This document shows positions 12,085 through 22,500 of a stretch of 64,000 bases of DNA, piece after piece. This stretch comes from Exobasidium rhododendri (taxonomy: Eukaryota; Basidiomycota; Exobasidiomycetes; Exobasidiales; Exobasidiaceae). Under the pieces are notes generated by a model, which did no database searches, was not told the origin of the DNA, and worked only from the letters and a program-made list of their open reading frames with translations. The position numbers and the translations under genes were made by a program. The stretch covers positions 3,286,001-3,350,000 of the forward strand of contig CP110631.1 in NCBI GenBank assembly GCA_026210745.1, given 5' to 3'. How positions within the stretch are numbered: position 1 is the stretch's first letter; each line of letters opens with the position of its first letter.

Positions 12085-13962
12085 ATGAAATTACAAATCT
12101 TCACCCTATTGGCCCTAAGCATTGCCAGCCTTTCTTCTGCCAGACGGGCCATGGTCGTCAAGGAGAGTGTTGCCGCACCGACTCAATGGATACGGAGGGG
12201 TCCTGCACCAGACGCACAGATGATGACCTTACAGATCGGTCTTAAACAGAGGGCCATCGATACATTGGAGGAAGAGTTGGCCGATATAGCCGATCCGGAT
12301 TCACCAAACTATGGAAAGTGGATGACGCAAGATCAAGTGAACTCATACATGCAACCAGAAAGCAGATCTGTGGAAGTTGTGAGGAGATGGCTTGCTGATA
12401 ATGGCGTCGAAGAACAGGTCTCGAAAAGAAGTATCTCGGGAGACTGGATGAACGCGCAAGTCAGTGTTGCCAAAGCGAGGGATCTGCTAGGGAATGCTGA
12501 TTTTGCTGTCTGGGAGCATCGTGCTACGGGTGAACAGCTCATTCGCGCAATCGAATACAGTGTACCGAGGAGTGTTAGTGATCACATCGACTTGATCGGA
12601 CCGACGACGTACTTCAATCAAGTACGAGCATTGAACACGATGGGAAAGCAAAGTTCCACGATGAAGTGGGAACCGGTATCGACAAATTACGACGATCTAG
12701 TCGGAGCAAGTGTAGACCCGACCATCAGCAAATTGAACCCTGGCGCAAGCATGAAGAAGGTGTCCGCTTCTGTTCTTTCGGCCAACGATGTGAATGGAGT
12801 TCCCAAGTCGTGCAACGTGTCCTCTGTCTCCTTTGACTGTCTCCGTCAATATTACAAGACGTACGATTACAAGGTGCAGAACCCAAAGAAGCAGTTCATC
12901 GGTATCTCTGCCTTCTTGGAACAGTATGCCAGCTTTGCCGATCTCGCAACGTTTCTGAAAAAGCAACGACCAGATGCAGCGAAAGCAAATTACAAGTTCA
13001 ACGTTGTGCTGAACGGGGAAGGCGCGCTCAACGATCAAGACGACGCCGGTATCGAAGCCAACCTGGACGTTCAGACGGTCGCCGGTATCGGATTCAACAT
13101 CCCCTCCACCTTCTACTCCAACGCAGGTCGACCACCGTTCAAAGCCGACTTGGCCACTCCTCAAAACACCAATGAACCATACACGACTGAATTCGAATAT
13201 CTACTCAGCTTACCCGATTCAAAGCTACCAAGCATCCTGACCACTTCCTACGGCGATGACGAACAAAGTGTGCCTCTCAAGTATCAAAAGCGAGTCTGCA
13301 TGGAGATTGCTGCTCTGGGCGCTCGCGGTGTCACTGTGTTCTTCTCGTCGGGAGATAGTGGTGTCGGTGCTGATGGCGACTGTGTGTCCAACGACGGCAA
13401 GAACACAACAATGTTCCTACCTTCCTTTCCACCCTCCTGTCCTTATGTCACGGCTGTCGGTGCTACGGAACAGTTTGCGCCAGAGCAATCGAGTGGGCCC
13501 ACTGCTCACTATTACGGAGGCGGTGGATTCTCCAACACTTGGCCGATGCCAAAGTACCAAAAGAGCACGGTAGAACCTTATGTCAAATCGCTAGGAAAGA
13601 AGTACAAGGGTCTGTACAATCCCAAAGGAAGAGCCTATCCTGACATTTCCGCTCAAGGCTCCAGATTCCTCATCGTTTCAAACGGGACTTTTGGCCATGT
13701 AAGTGGGACGTCTGCCTCTTGCCCTCTAGCTGCCTCTATCTTTGCATTGGTCAACGACAAGAGAATAAGCGCCGGAAAACCAAAGCTGGGATTCTTGAAT
13801 CCAGCTCTTTACAAGGGAGCAGGTCGAAAGGGCTTCAAGGACATCACCATCGGTAGCAACAACGGGTGCAACACAACAGGATTCCCTGCAACAGCCGGAT
13901 GGGACGCCTCGACCGGGTTCGGCACTCCCAATTTCGATCTGCTCAGCAATGTCTTTGCATGA
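12085..13962 (+). CDS. Sedolisin-family serine-carboxyl protease (S53, tripeptidyl-peptidase type)
   Basis: Secreted acid protease that removes tripeptides from, or cuts, proteins at low pH (family knowledge). It is a single exon of 625 residues. The signal peptide is about residues 1-19 (MKLQIFTLLALSIASLSSA), followed by a pro-kumamolisin activation domain to about residue 190. Catalytic residues are visible: Glu324 and Asp328 in IEANLD, oxyanion Asp424 in SSGDSG, and Ser543 in GTSAS. The calcium site is present as Asp586-Ile587 and Asp607 near the C-terminus (AGWDASTG). The length is normal for fungal sedolisins, and no key residue is missing. A strong TATA box and CT leader suggest regulated high expression. 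It probably serves nutrient acquisition or host and substrate protein breakdown. Confidence 0.93.
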   Translation: MKLQIFTLLALSIASLSSARRAMVVKESVAAPTQWIRRGPAPDAQMMTLQIGLKQRAIDTLEEELADIADPDSPNYGKWMTQDQVNSYMQPESRSVEVVRRWLADNGVEEQVSKRSISGDWMNAQVSVAKARDLLGNADFAVWEHRATGEQLIRAIEYSVPRSVSDHIDLIGPTTYFNQVRALNTMGKQSSTMKWEPVSTNYDDLVGASVDPTISKLNPGASMKKVSASVLSANDVNGVPKSCNVSSVSFDCLRQYYKTYDYKVQNPKKQFIGISAFLEQYASFADLATFLKKQRPDAAKANYKFNVVLNGEGALNDQDDAGIEANLDVQTVAGIGFNIPSTFYSNAGRPPFKADLATPQNTNEPYTTEFEYLLSLPDSKLPSILTTSYGDDEQSVPLKYQKRVCMEIAALGARGVTVFFSSGDSGVGADGDCVSNDGKNTTMFLPSFPPSCPYVTAVGATEQFAPEQSSGPTAHYYGGGGFSNTWPMPKYQKSTVEPYVKSLGKKYKGLYNPKGRAYPDISAQGSRFLIVSNGTFGHVSGTSASCPLAASIFALVNDKRISAGKPKLGFLNPALYKGAGRKGFKDITIGSNNGCNTTGFPATAGWDASTGFGTPNFDLLSNVFA

Positions 13963-14050
13963 ACCGCAGCAGCAGCTCAACTATCCACCCCAACACAGCC
14001 CCCCGCTCTCACTCTCATGTACTTTCGCAAAACTATGGACATTATTGCAT

Positions 14051-14897
14051 TTACTGCCGCGTTGTTTCCTCTCGCTCTAGTATCTTTCGTGCTACGTCGT
14101 CTAGGTCCTTGGCTATAATGTCAGGCTTTCCAAAAATACCTGGACATGTGTAGAATTCTTCGTATCCAACCCAGGCTGTGTTGAAACCGGCCTTTTTTGC
14201 TGCAAAAAGATCCCAGGTATGAGAAGCGACAAACCAGAGTGACGGCGTGCCCTTTCCATCAAACTCTAGTGCTTCTATCCTACTTCGAATCGTCTCATAC
14301 ACCTTCGGCTCCGGCTTGGCTACGTTGATCTCGTCACAAGAAAAGAGCCCGAATCCCTGTCCTTTAGAGGCAGTATCTCCTTGCTGCTGCTGCTTCTTGC
14401 TAACGCCCTCCCCCTTGAAGAGTGCAGCATCGCTCCCCAGTGCCGTCTTGAAAAGCTTTTCAGCCAACGCCAAGCTTCCATTGGTGGCGCCCCATAACTC
14501 GACATGATCGACACTCTTGGGCACTAGTTGCTCGTCCCGATACGTCTTTGAGAAAGCTTCTACCATTCCAGGTCTTGGTTGTAGCCTCTCCAGCGATGAC
14601 ATGATTCGATTCGTCACTGACTCCGGGTACGGATTGTCTTCACCGGGTGCTTGTATTCCAGCACCTGCCATAGCTAGGCTTGCATTCGACGGGGAATTCT
14701 TCTTGTACTGATCAGGAGGAAGTAGCCCTGCTTGAAGCAGTATCCTGGGTAGGGTTGCTTTAAAGACAGCACCGATCGGCTGATAGCTTCCATTTATACT
14801 GATCGTGGTGAAGTCTCGTTGTGTAGCATGATACCAATCCTGCATCAATCGGGCGGAAAGCGGCTCGTGAGCAAGGCTGTCACTCGATCAATTCTAT

Positions 14898-14947
<50 letters not shown>

Positions 14948-15108
14948 TGTCTGGTCTGCCTACTCACCATGATGATCAATTCGGCCAAGATGGCGGGCGA
15001 ATTCTCCTCTTTGAATTGCTCAGAAAAGACGGCTTGCAGTTCCCTAATCGGCTCGCTTAGACTGAAGAGGGTGCCCAGCACATCATGGACTACGACAAGG
15101 CGAGTCAT
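14051..15108 (-). CDS. HAD-superfamily hydrolase (haloacid dehalogenase-like)
   Basis: Exon 1 is 15108-14968 and exon 2 is 14839-14051, phase 0, giving 309 residues. HAD motif I is HDVLGTLFS, with nucleophile Asp9. The motif III lysine lies in AKPEPKVYE and the C-terminal acidic motif is replaced by a stretch around PSLWFVASHTWDLFAAKKAG, whose SHTWD resembles 2-haloacid dehalogenases (SNHxFD/ASHxWD type). The cap region carries an insertion with a Gln-rich loop. The substrate cannot be told; it may be a small haloacid or phosphate ester. The protein is probably cytosolic, as no signal peptide is seen. The 128-nt intron contains a GT/AC repeat. The gene is convergent with the sedolisin, only 88 bp away. 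Confidence 0.85.
14903..14946. repeat. (GT)22 microsatellite inside the HAD gene intron
   Basis: An uninterrupted GT run, which is AC on the transcribed (minus) strand. It starts about 20 nt downstream of the intron donor site. Confidence 0.95.
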
Positions 15109-15899
15109 TTTGGCTTAATGCGTCGCTTATGATCTTCTTTTCACAGCTTCAGGGAGGGAAGAATCCAGGGTGGCTTGACGGCAGTAGAACGTATCGATGT
15201 AGAAAGCTACAGATGGGGGAAATATTGCGGTGATTTTTTTCGGCGGGCATATTGCTCGACAATGCGGAGACGGTCTAAATTGTGGAGGTTGGGTGAACGG
15301 GAAACATGGCGGGGGCAATGCTCCATTTTTATTATAAACCCCTTATTTGCTCGATAGGAGGCTAGGATGAAGCACGATAGAAGTAAGAAAAGGAAAGAAA
15401 AAAAGGGTGCGGGAGAAAGGAGGATGGGAGGGAAGGACGGAGAGACAAAGTCGTCTGAGCCAGATGAGTGAAAGAGGGCGTCATGACGACCAAAATTCAA
15501 GGGAATTCCCAGAAGAAAGAGTAGAAGTAGATCTTGAGTGGGGAAGAGAGATTGGATGAGAGGGGCCGTGTATGATGAGCGAAGAAGGAAGAAAGAAAGG
15601 GAAAAGGTTGGTATTTGGGTGATTTTATAAGATGATTGATGGTAGCAAAAGTCGGAAACGGTTCAACGTACTTGAAATGCTGCAAAAGAAATTGCGGATA
15701 TTCGGATCGATGCAATTGAGAAAACGCGGGTATCTTGATTTTGTGGGAGGATTGTCGATGCTTTTGCCAACGGAAAAGTGCAGTAGCAAGAAGGGGCCAT
15801 GATGGTAGAGCCCCGCTGAAAATTTTACTCTAAGGCGGGTGTGGGTAAGGTCTTGTGTCGTGCGTGTCTGGAAGGTCTCCTCTCTCTCCCTCTCTTCTC
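15109..15899. other. Intergenic region between two minus-strand genes
   Basis: About 790 bp. On the minus strand it holds the 3' end of the phosphatase gene and the promoter of the HAD gene. An AT-rich patch with a TATAATAA-like sequence lies near 15330, about 220 nt upstream of the HAD start. Purine-rich low complexity runs from 15370 to 15600. No gene is supported. Confidence 0.6.
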
Positions 15900-17675
15900 T
15901 TAAAGACCGCCGTCGAGTACGGCTCGAACGTCGTCTACGTCGGCCAATTCGGCCAAAAAGGGGCACAGATCGGTCAGTTCGGTATCGTGAGGGTCGTTGA
16001 ACCAGCTGGAGATCGGCACCGCATTATTGGGATGAAAGATGTAGCTTGCTGGAGAATTGTCGATGATAATCGCCGTCTCGATTTCGCGACCTAGTTGACT
16101 GAGATCCTTGACGTAATTGCCTCGGTGGTTATAGCAGCTTTCGCGGAACAGACGATGTCGGACAACGTGGTGAATATCAAGGATGTCCAGCACAGGGTCG
16201 GCGTACTTGGAAAGGGAAGCGGTAAAGACGACCACTTCGTATATCTCGCCCATCTTTCTCATGAATTCGTCCACTCCAGGTCGTTTAATCACGTAGACGT
16301 TGTGTACCGTTCCTTCGATCTCTACTGGGACGACAAAGTCAGCGTTGGAAATCATCTTGAAGCTACTGTGGACCAGAGTTTCATCCAAATCTAACACCAA
16401 GCACTTGCGACCAGTATCTTCCGTACCGACAGGAACTAAAAGTGGCTGTAAATTCCCTGCTTCATCTCGAGGTATACCAGCTCCGCCTTGCATGATCAAA
16501 CGCTGCTCTTCTGTCTGATCATCGTCTTCTGGCAATTGATCGTCGCCCACCCACTCTTCGTCGTCTTCCTCGCCCCTATGTTCATCATCATCATCATTCT
16601 CATCCACGAACTTGTGTGCCGCCACACCTCCTACGACGGCACCGGCGCCTAATGCTGCTGCATTGCCTTTCCGATCTTGGACAGCAAAGCTACTGCCTGG
16701 TGGGACAACCGCTCCACTCATGACATCACCCGTCTCTTCTTTAGGTAGTCTAGTTCCACCCCCTGTTGCTGCGTTTGGAGTTGATCTATCGAATGATCCT
16801 CGTTGTGAAGGAGGAAGCAGCTTCGAACGCGAATTCTTCTTTCCATCACTCTTCGTCGTCTTGGCGAGAGGCGTCTGACTCACTTTCTTCGATCCTGCTA
16901 CAGCCTTCTCCTCAGTATGGTTTTCTGCTGCCACCATGCTACTCGTTGCAGATGAACAGGTAAGGAAGGCAATCAACTTGTCCGTAAAGCTTGGCTTCTT
17001 CGGCTTCTCGACTGGTGCTGTGGGTAAGGTGGTAGCGACATTTTCGCCTTTTATAGGTTTCGACTTCTCTTGCATTTCTATCCGCTCCTTCTCTGGCTTA
17101 ATATTGCTAGTGCCATCGATCGAGGGTGTCTCCTTCTTGCTCAACGTTTCTGCTGCTTGCGTCATATCTTGTGTTGCTCCATTCGTGGTAGCCGGATTAC
17201 TGTTGGCAACGGTAGGATCGGGCTCTGTTGGCGTTGCGCTTGCATCCACCGGCTTGTCTTTACTCAACCCTTCAATAGAGTCATCAATTGCTAGTGTACC
17301 AGTATGTGTTGTCGTCGTCCCCACGAGAGTAGAAGATGGGTTTTGAGAATGCGACGTAGAGGGATTTCCTTCGCTGGTACTGGTCTCTGTGGCCAAGGCT
17401 GCCTTACCACCGTCTTCCCCCTCTAAAGACGCTTTCGCTTCACTCTTTACCGCCTCTTCCTCATCGGGTGTAGATGCCACCTTTTTCTTCTTCTTTTCTG
17501 CAATTGCAGCTTTGGCTGCTCCTTGCTTTGCTACCTTTGTCGGTCGAGCTGGGCCACCTCGCACTGGAGCAGATGCCTGTCTAGGACTGACCTGCGTAAT
17601 GACACCTGCCAGTGGGTCTGCCGAAGTAGATGCAGCATCGGCAGGGTCTGGTACCGAAGTAATTGGTGATGACAT
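15900..17675 (-). CDS. PSR1: Psr1/SCP-type CTD-like phosphatase (FCP1 homology domain)
   Basis: Single exon, 591 residues. The C-terminal ~165 residues form an FCP1/NLI-interacting-factor domain. It begins [13 protein letters not shown] with catalytic Asp429 and Asp431, continues with KRPGVDEFM and [14 protein letters not shown], and ends with [20 protein letters not shown] and the typical [11 protein letters not shown]. This arrangement matches yeast Psr1/Psr2 and human SCPs, Mg-dependent Ser phosphatases. The first 400 residues are low-complexity (Ala/Thr/Lys/Glu), with an [10 protein letters not shown] segment near residue 240 that might be palmitoylated as in Psr1 (inference), and an acidic stretch before the catalytic domain. 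In yeast Psr1 acts in the sodium and general stress response; that role here is inferred. Confidence 0.88.
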   Translation of the reverse strand: MSSPITSVPDPADAASTSADPLAGVITQVSPRQASAPVRGGPARPTKVAKQGAAKAAIAEKKKKKVASTPDEEEAVKSEAKASLEGEDGGKAALATETSTSEGNPSTSHSQNPSSTLVGTTTTHTGTLAIDDSIEGLSKDKPVDASATPTEPDPTVANSNPATTNGATQDMTQAAETLSKKETPSIDGTSNIKPEKERIEMQEKSKPIKGENVATTLPTAPVEKPKKPSFTDKLIAFLTCSSATSSMVAAENHTEEKAVAGSKKVSQTPLAKTTKSDGKKNSRSKLLPPSQRGSFDRSTPNAATGGGTRLPKEETGDVMSGAVVPPGSSFAVQDRKGNAAALGAGAVVGGVAAHKFVDENDDDDEHRGEEDDEEWVGDDQLPEDDDQTEEQRLIMQGGAGIPRDEAGNLQPLLVPVGTEDTGRKCLVLDLDETLVHSSFKMISNADFVVPVEIEGTVHNVYVIKRPGVDEFMRKMGEIYEVVVFTASLSKYADPVLDILDIHHVVRHRLFRESCYNHRGNYVKDLSQLGREIETAIIIDNSPASYIFHPNNAVPISSWFNDPHDTELTDLCPFLAELADVDDVRAVLDGGL

Positions 17676-19577
17676 GTTGAACGTATCTGATGTGAGGAGA
17701 TGTGTGAGGGCGAATTAAGGTGAAATTCACGATGACGGTGAGGTGCAATATCTGCAGTAAAACCTCCCTTTTATTAGACGTTAGTGCGCGCAGAATATTA
17801 TGAGACGATGCCTGGTTGATGTGACACTTGAAAGCTACTGCTTGTCGTCTCTTTCAAACGGCAGCGAGTGGTTGGTTGATGAATGCTTGGAAGCCAAAAG
17901 AGTGTGAGTTTGGGCACGTTGTGTTGTAAAGAGGGGTGTGGGTACTTATGAGACAATTCCAGGCTGTGCCGCAAATGTCGAGAGGTGGAAAAGTGTGGGA
18001 AAGGCGATGTAGTCGAAAGGAAGGGGCGGCGAGAAGAGGTGTAGAGTGGATACTAAAAGGAAGCGCTTCTGTCCTAGGTTCGTGATAGAAGGTGTGGCAA
18101 TCGCGCACGCCTTGCTCTGCTGGGGATATAGAATCTCGAGCTCTTGTTAGAGTGTGTGTCTCTTCTCGCTCTGGCTCCCGATCGGGACACCTTTTTAAAC
18201 GAAGATGATCTGTCGCCGTCAATGTTCTATGTTCCTGCTTGTGCCGCGTCTTCTTCACCTGGCCAGAGCGTTCCACAGGGTGCAAGAAGCAGGGAAAGGG
18301 GAAGAAGGAAGGGAAGGGTGGGCGGGAGGCAGAGACGGATAATTGGTGTGAAGGCAACTTGGGACCAAACTTCGATTAGGGCTCACTCCCTCAACGCCGC
18401 TAACATTTCGACATGTTTCTTAAAGCCTGCTGGGCGGTAACAATAACAATATCTACCCTGACCGACTATTTAATCGAGGCGAAACCGCGTGGCACCAAGG
18501 AAGAAAAGAACTTGGCCAGACATGGCTCTCGAGATAATGAAAAATCAACAACACCCATTCTCGGTTTCTTGATGTATGTATACTAAAATGAACATCAGCA
18601 ATATCAAGTGACTGTCGGAAAGCGATCACAGCAAGCGATACGGTTCGAGATAGCTTTCCTCGCTGTGACGATGGACACTGTGCGTAATTAACATCCGATG
18701 GGGCTTAGTCGTAGGCTGCTATTCTTCACTAGATGCTCCTGGTGAAGTAGGATGACGGCATGCTATTTCAAGGAACGCGCTCGAGACTGTACTTATGTAG
18801 ATACTTCCACCTAGCGCGCAAGAGAAGAAGATTTTTATTTTTTGAGGTAACGAAGTATTCTAGGGGAAATATCTGGGCCCCTCTAGCGATAAAGAATAGA
18901 GGAGGTGCTTTCCATCCACCACTTCACACACCTCGAAGTCCCTTACAAGCCTAACTCTTTCCCTTGTGACACTCTCGCCTGATTAAGATATTCGGTAGAC
19001 AAGGGCGATTCTTCGAAGACGATCGCGCCCCTGTCACCTCGGCTTGAGGTCCTTCGTGGACGCCATCATCTTTCCCCTTTGTTCACGCCACCTCGCCGCA
19101 ACGCCAAATCCTTTCGTCTCTGGTTGCGCCCTGCTTCTCATTCTGCGACTACCCAGGGACAGTCTCAATCCAAACGAGAAGCCATTGCCAACGATATCGC
19201 CTTACATCTTCTCCCATTGCCTTCTCTTCCTTGCCCATCATAGACAACATAGAAATCACTGCTGGTTCAGTACCGATCTAGGCTTTTTCTCCTTTTGCAA
19301 ACGTCCGTCAACCTCCCCCTCATTCTTGATCGAGCAAGTAATACTATTCACCTCGAACGGACCGCTAATACAATATCACGCCAGGTGAATACAACTCAAT
19401 AGAAAATACCTCTACGCGTTCTGTGAACGCGCACGGCCCTTGTAGTCACTGGCTTTGTTCCTCGTACGACACCATCACTACCTCTTTCCCATTCCCCGCC
19501 GCGGCGCCTTTGCGAAAGGAGGGGTGTTCGCCTTCGTAGATAGGAGTCACGGAACAAGGGTCCATCATATAGCAAAG
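17676..19577. other. Long divergent intergenic region
   Basis: About 1.9 kb between the Psr1-like phosphatase (minus) and the CSC1 channel (plus), which transcribe away from each other. ORFs in it, the longest 18357-17854 on minus, have promoter-like composition and no motif. From 19040 to 19570 it is C/T-rich, fitting a 5' leader of the channel gene. No RNA gene is recognised. Confidence 0.6.
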
Positions 19578-22500
19578 ATGGCCGACTATGCCAGTAGACA
19601 GGTCAACACTTCCTTCAAGGGACTCACAACGACGGTTGCCATCTTTGCCGCGGTAGGGTCTATCTGCCTGATTGGATTTGAGACGATGCGACAATTGCGA
19701 AGATTACCGAAAGCCTCCTTTGTACCGATTCGGAAGCAAAAGGAGATAAAGGAGCGAGCTGGAAGAGGAGGGCAAGGTGTCAGTGCAGATGATAGGGAGG
19801 GAAAAGGGAAAGGGATACGAGAACTATTGTCTTGTGAAGACTGGGAAATGGGACATCTCTATCTGGCAAGGATGTTCCATGCTAGGTGAGCATAGAACCA
19901 AAGAGGCGCAAGGGGGGAAGGTGTTATCTCTGCGTTCTGACATGGCACTTTCTGATATCTATAGCACGCCAACTCCTGCCATGGCTAGCTGGCCATTAGC
20001 GTGGGCTTTGCAAGCACTCAAGTTCGACGAATGGTTCTATGCAGTGCATACTGGCATGGACACAGTCGTCTACGTTCGCTTCCTCAAGGCATGCGTATGC
20101 TGGGTACTCCTCCAGACCTTGACTACAGCTCCTATCCTGCTGGCAGTACATTTTAAATTCTCCCGGGGGGCACCACTGTCAGATATGTCGAGTGCTTCGC
20201 TTTCATACCTGGTCACGATTTGCGCTCCGGATACTCCCACCCCCATCAACTTCACCACCTGCACACACGTCCCCAATGAAGAAGGGAGGAAGCTACTGTG
20301 GATTCATCTTTGCCTGCTGTGGTACATTACCATGACCTGGTTTTATGCGCTGTGGTGGATTGCAAAGGGAAGCATTCGAACACGGAGGAGATGGATAGGG
20401 GTTCTGGCCAAGAAGAGGCAAAAGGCCGAGGAAGATGCCAAAGCGGAAAACTTGAATACAGCTGATGGTGCAGAGGGAGAAAGCAATCGAATATTAGATG
20501 AAATGCAAGGTATTGGAGGCATTTCTAGAGGGGATGATAGCGATGGTTGGAGACAGAGGACCTTATTGGTGACTAATTTACCTCCTACGATGCGAGACGA
20601 AGCCAGCGTTCGAAGATACTTTGAGGAGTTTCTTCGACCGGACGATTGCACTCCCGCGTCAAGCACGGACGATCTCTGCAGTCGAACTGGACCAGAGGAG
20701 GGACAGTCATACAATAAAAGCAATGCTGGAAGCTCTCACGATGAAGAAGTCATGCACGAAGGGCAACGCTCCATTAGTGTCCCTTCTAATTCGAACGACA
20801 CCAATGTCAATGGGAAGTCTTGGGGTGTTACGGCGGGCAAGGAGACCAAATTTGTAGCTCCTACTGGGCCAGAGCCGGATGTTCGACCCAATCGACATCT
20901 GAAAAGTCCCATTCAAAGCGTCGTTCTTGTACGTAAGATGAATGAGTTGTCTGCCATGCTAAATCGAAGGCAAGAAGTTTTGGCACAGTTGGAAGCAGCG
21001 CACATCAAATTGGCTCAGAGTGTGCTTCGAAAGATAGGTCGACAAAGCCAGAAGATGATGAGCAAGGGTGTGGGCAAAGTTAGAGACGACGGAGCCAAGG
21101 GCGTTAAACAAGGCAGCCGTGTCTTAGCTGTCTTAAACTCAAAAAGAGGCGACCAGAGAGGTGCCACAGAGGCGGACGTAGAGAAACATGCAGCTGTGCA
21201 ACTGCGAGAAGATGCTCTGCGACTGAATGACTTGACGCATCGACTTGCACGCTTTGCCCCGGGTAATTCATATCTTCCTCTGCAAGATGCCCAAGGATTG
21301 GGAGTCAAGGAAGAAGCAAAGGAAGAAAGCGCCATGAAAGAGACGGTCTGGGAAGCTCTAGCAGAAGTGCCCCGTGATTTACTCGACCCGTTTCAACCCG
21401 TCACTCGCCTTTCCTCCCTCTTTCGAGGTCAAAAGGTGCCCACTATCGACTATCTCTTGACAAAACTCAACCTCTTGACGGCCCTGGTCACTGAGATGAG
21501 GGCTAGACCGCCGACGAGCTACGAGGCCACTTCCACAGCCTTTGTCACCTTTCGAGATCCACGTCAAGCCAGGATGGTGTGGAGAGAGCTGAAGAGTCAG
21601 ATTGTCGTCAAGGTGCGCTTGGCTCCTGAGGTGAAAGATCTCGACTGGGAAAGATTAATGAGGACGAGCTTCACGGGAGACATTGTACGTGGATTTAGTG
21701 TCAACGCATTCTTCTGGGCTTTCACCGTCTTGTGGGTTATCCCCGTTGGTCTGCTGTGCACCTCGCTGTTTTCCGTCGACAAATTGGAAGGTCTTTTCCC
21801 TACTGTGGAAAAATTCTTCAAGGACAATCCAAACTTTCAAGGTTTTGTCAGCAATACGTTGCCGTCCCTTATTGTGTCCATCTTGACCATGTGCGTTCCT
21901 GAACTCATCTTCCAGATCAGCAAAAGAGCACAAGGTTTCGTCACTTTCAGCGCATTGTACGATCAATGTCTTTGCCGATACTGGAAGTTTGTCATCTGCA
22001 ACGTCGTCATCTTCTTCTGTGTTGGCGCGACGACAGTGCAGAGTATCATCTTTCAAATAGGCAAGGACAACACAGTACTCAACAGTATCGCTTTTGCCTT
22101 TCCCACTGCTGCCCCATTCTACATCTCCTACCTGATCTTGGGAATGGGTCTACACACCGGATTTGAATTGCTCGGATTTATGGTTCCTCTCATACAACAT
22201 TTAGGAGCGAGGAATGCGCCCACTCCTCGCATTCGAGCGCTGAAGACACTACCCAGGAACTTCAATCGATACTATTGGCTTCCTTTCCATGTCCTAATTC
22301 TCTCCATTGTCTTTCTTTTTGCTCTGCTCAACCCGCTGATCATACCATTTGGGCTCGTGTATCTGGTCGTTGCTTTGTGAGTGGTTGTGCCAGGCGAGAA
22401 AGAAAACTATTTGAAGTAGGGGACGTTCTGCTGATGACCCCTCCTTTCTCTCCTCTCTCTCCCGCTTTGGCAGTGTTGTCTTCAAGAAGAATTTTGCTTT

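Noticed and set aside
17854-18357. 167-codon minus-strand ORF upstream of the Psr1-like phosphatase
   Set aside because: Composition is that of a promoter and leader; no conserved feature.
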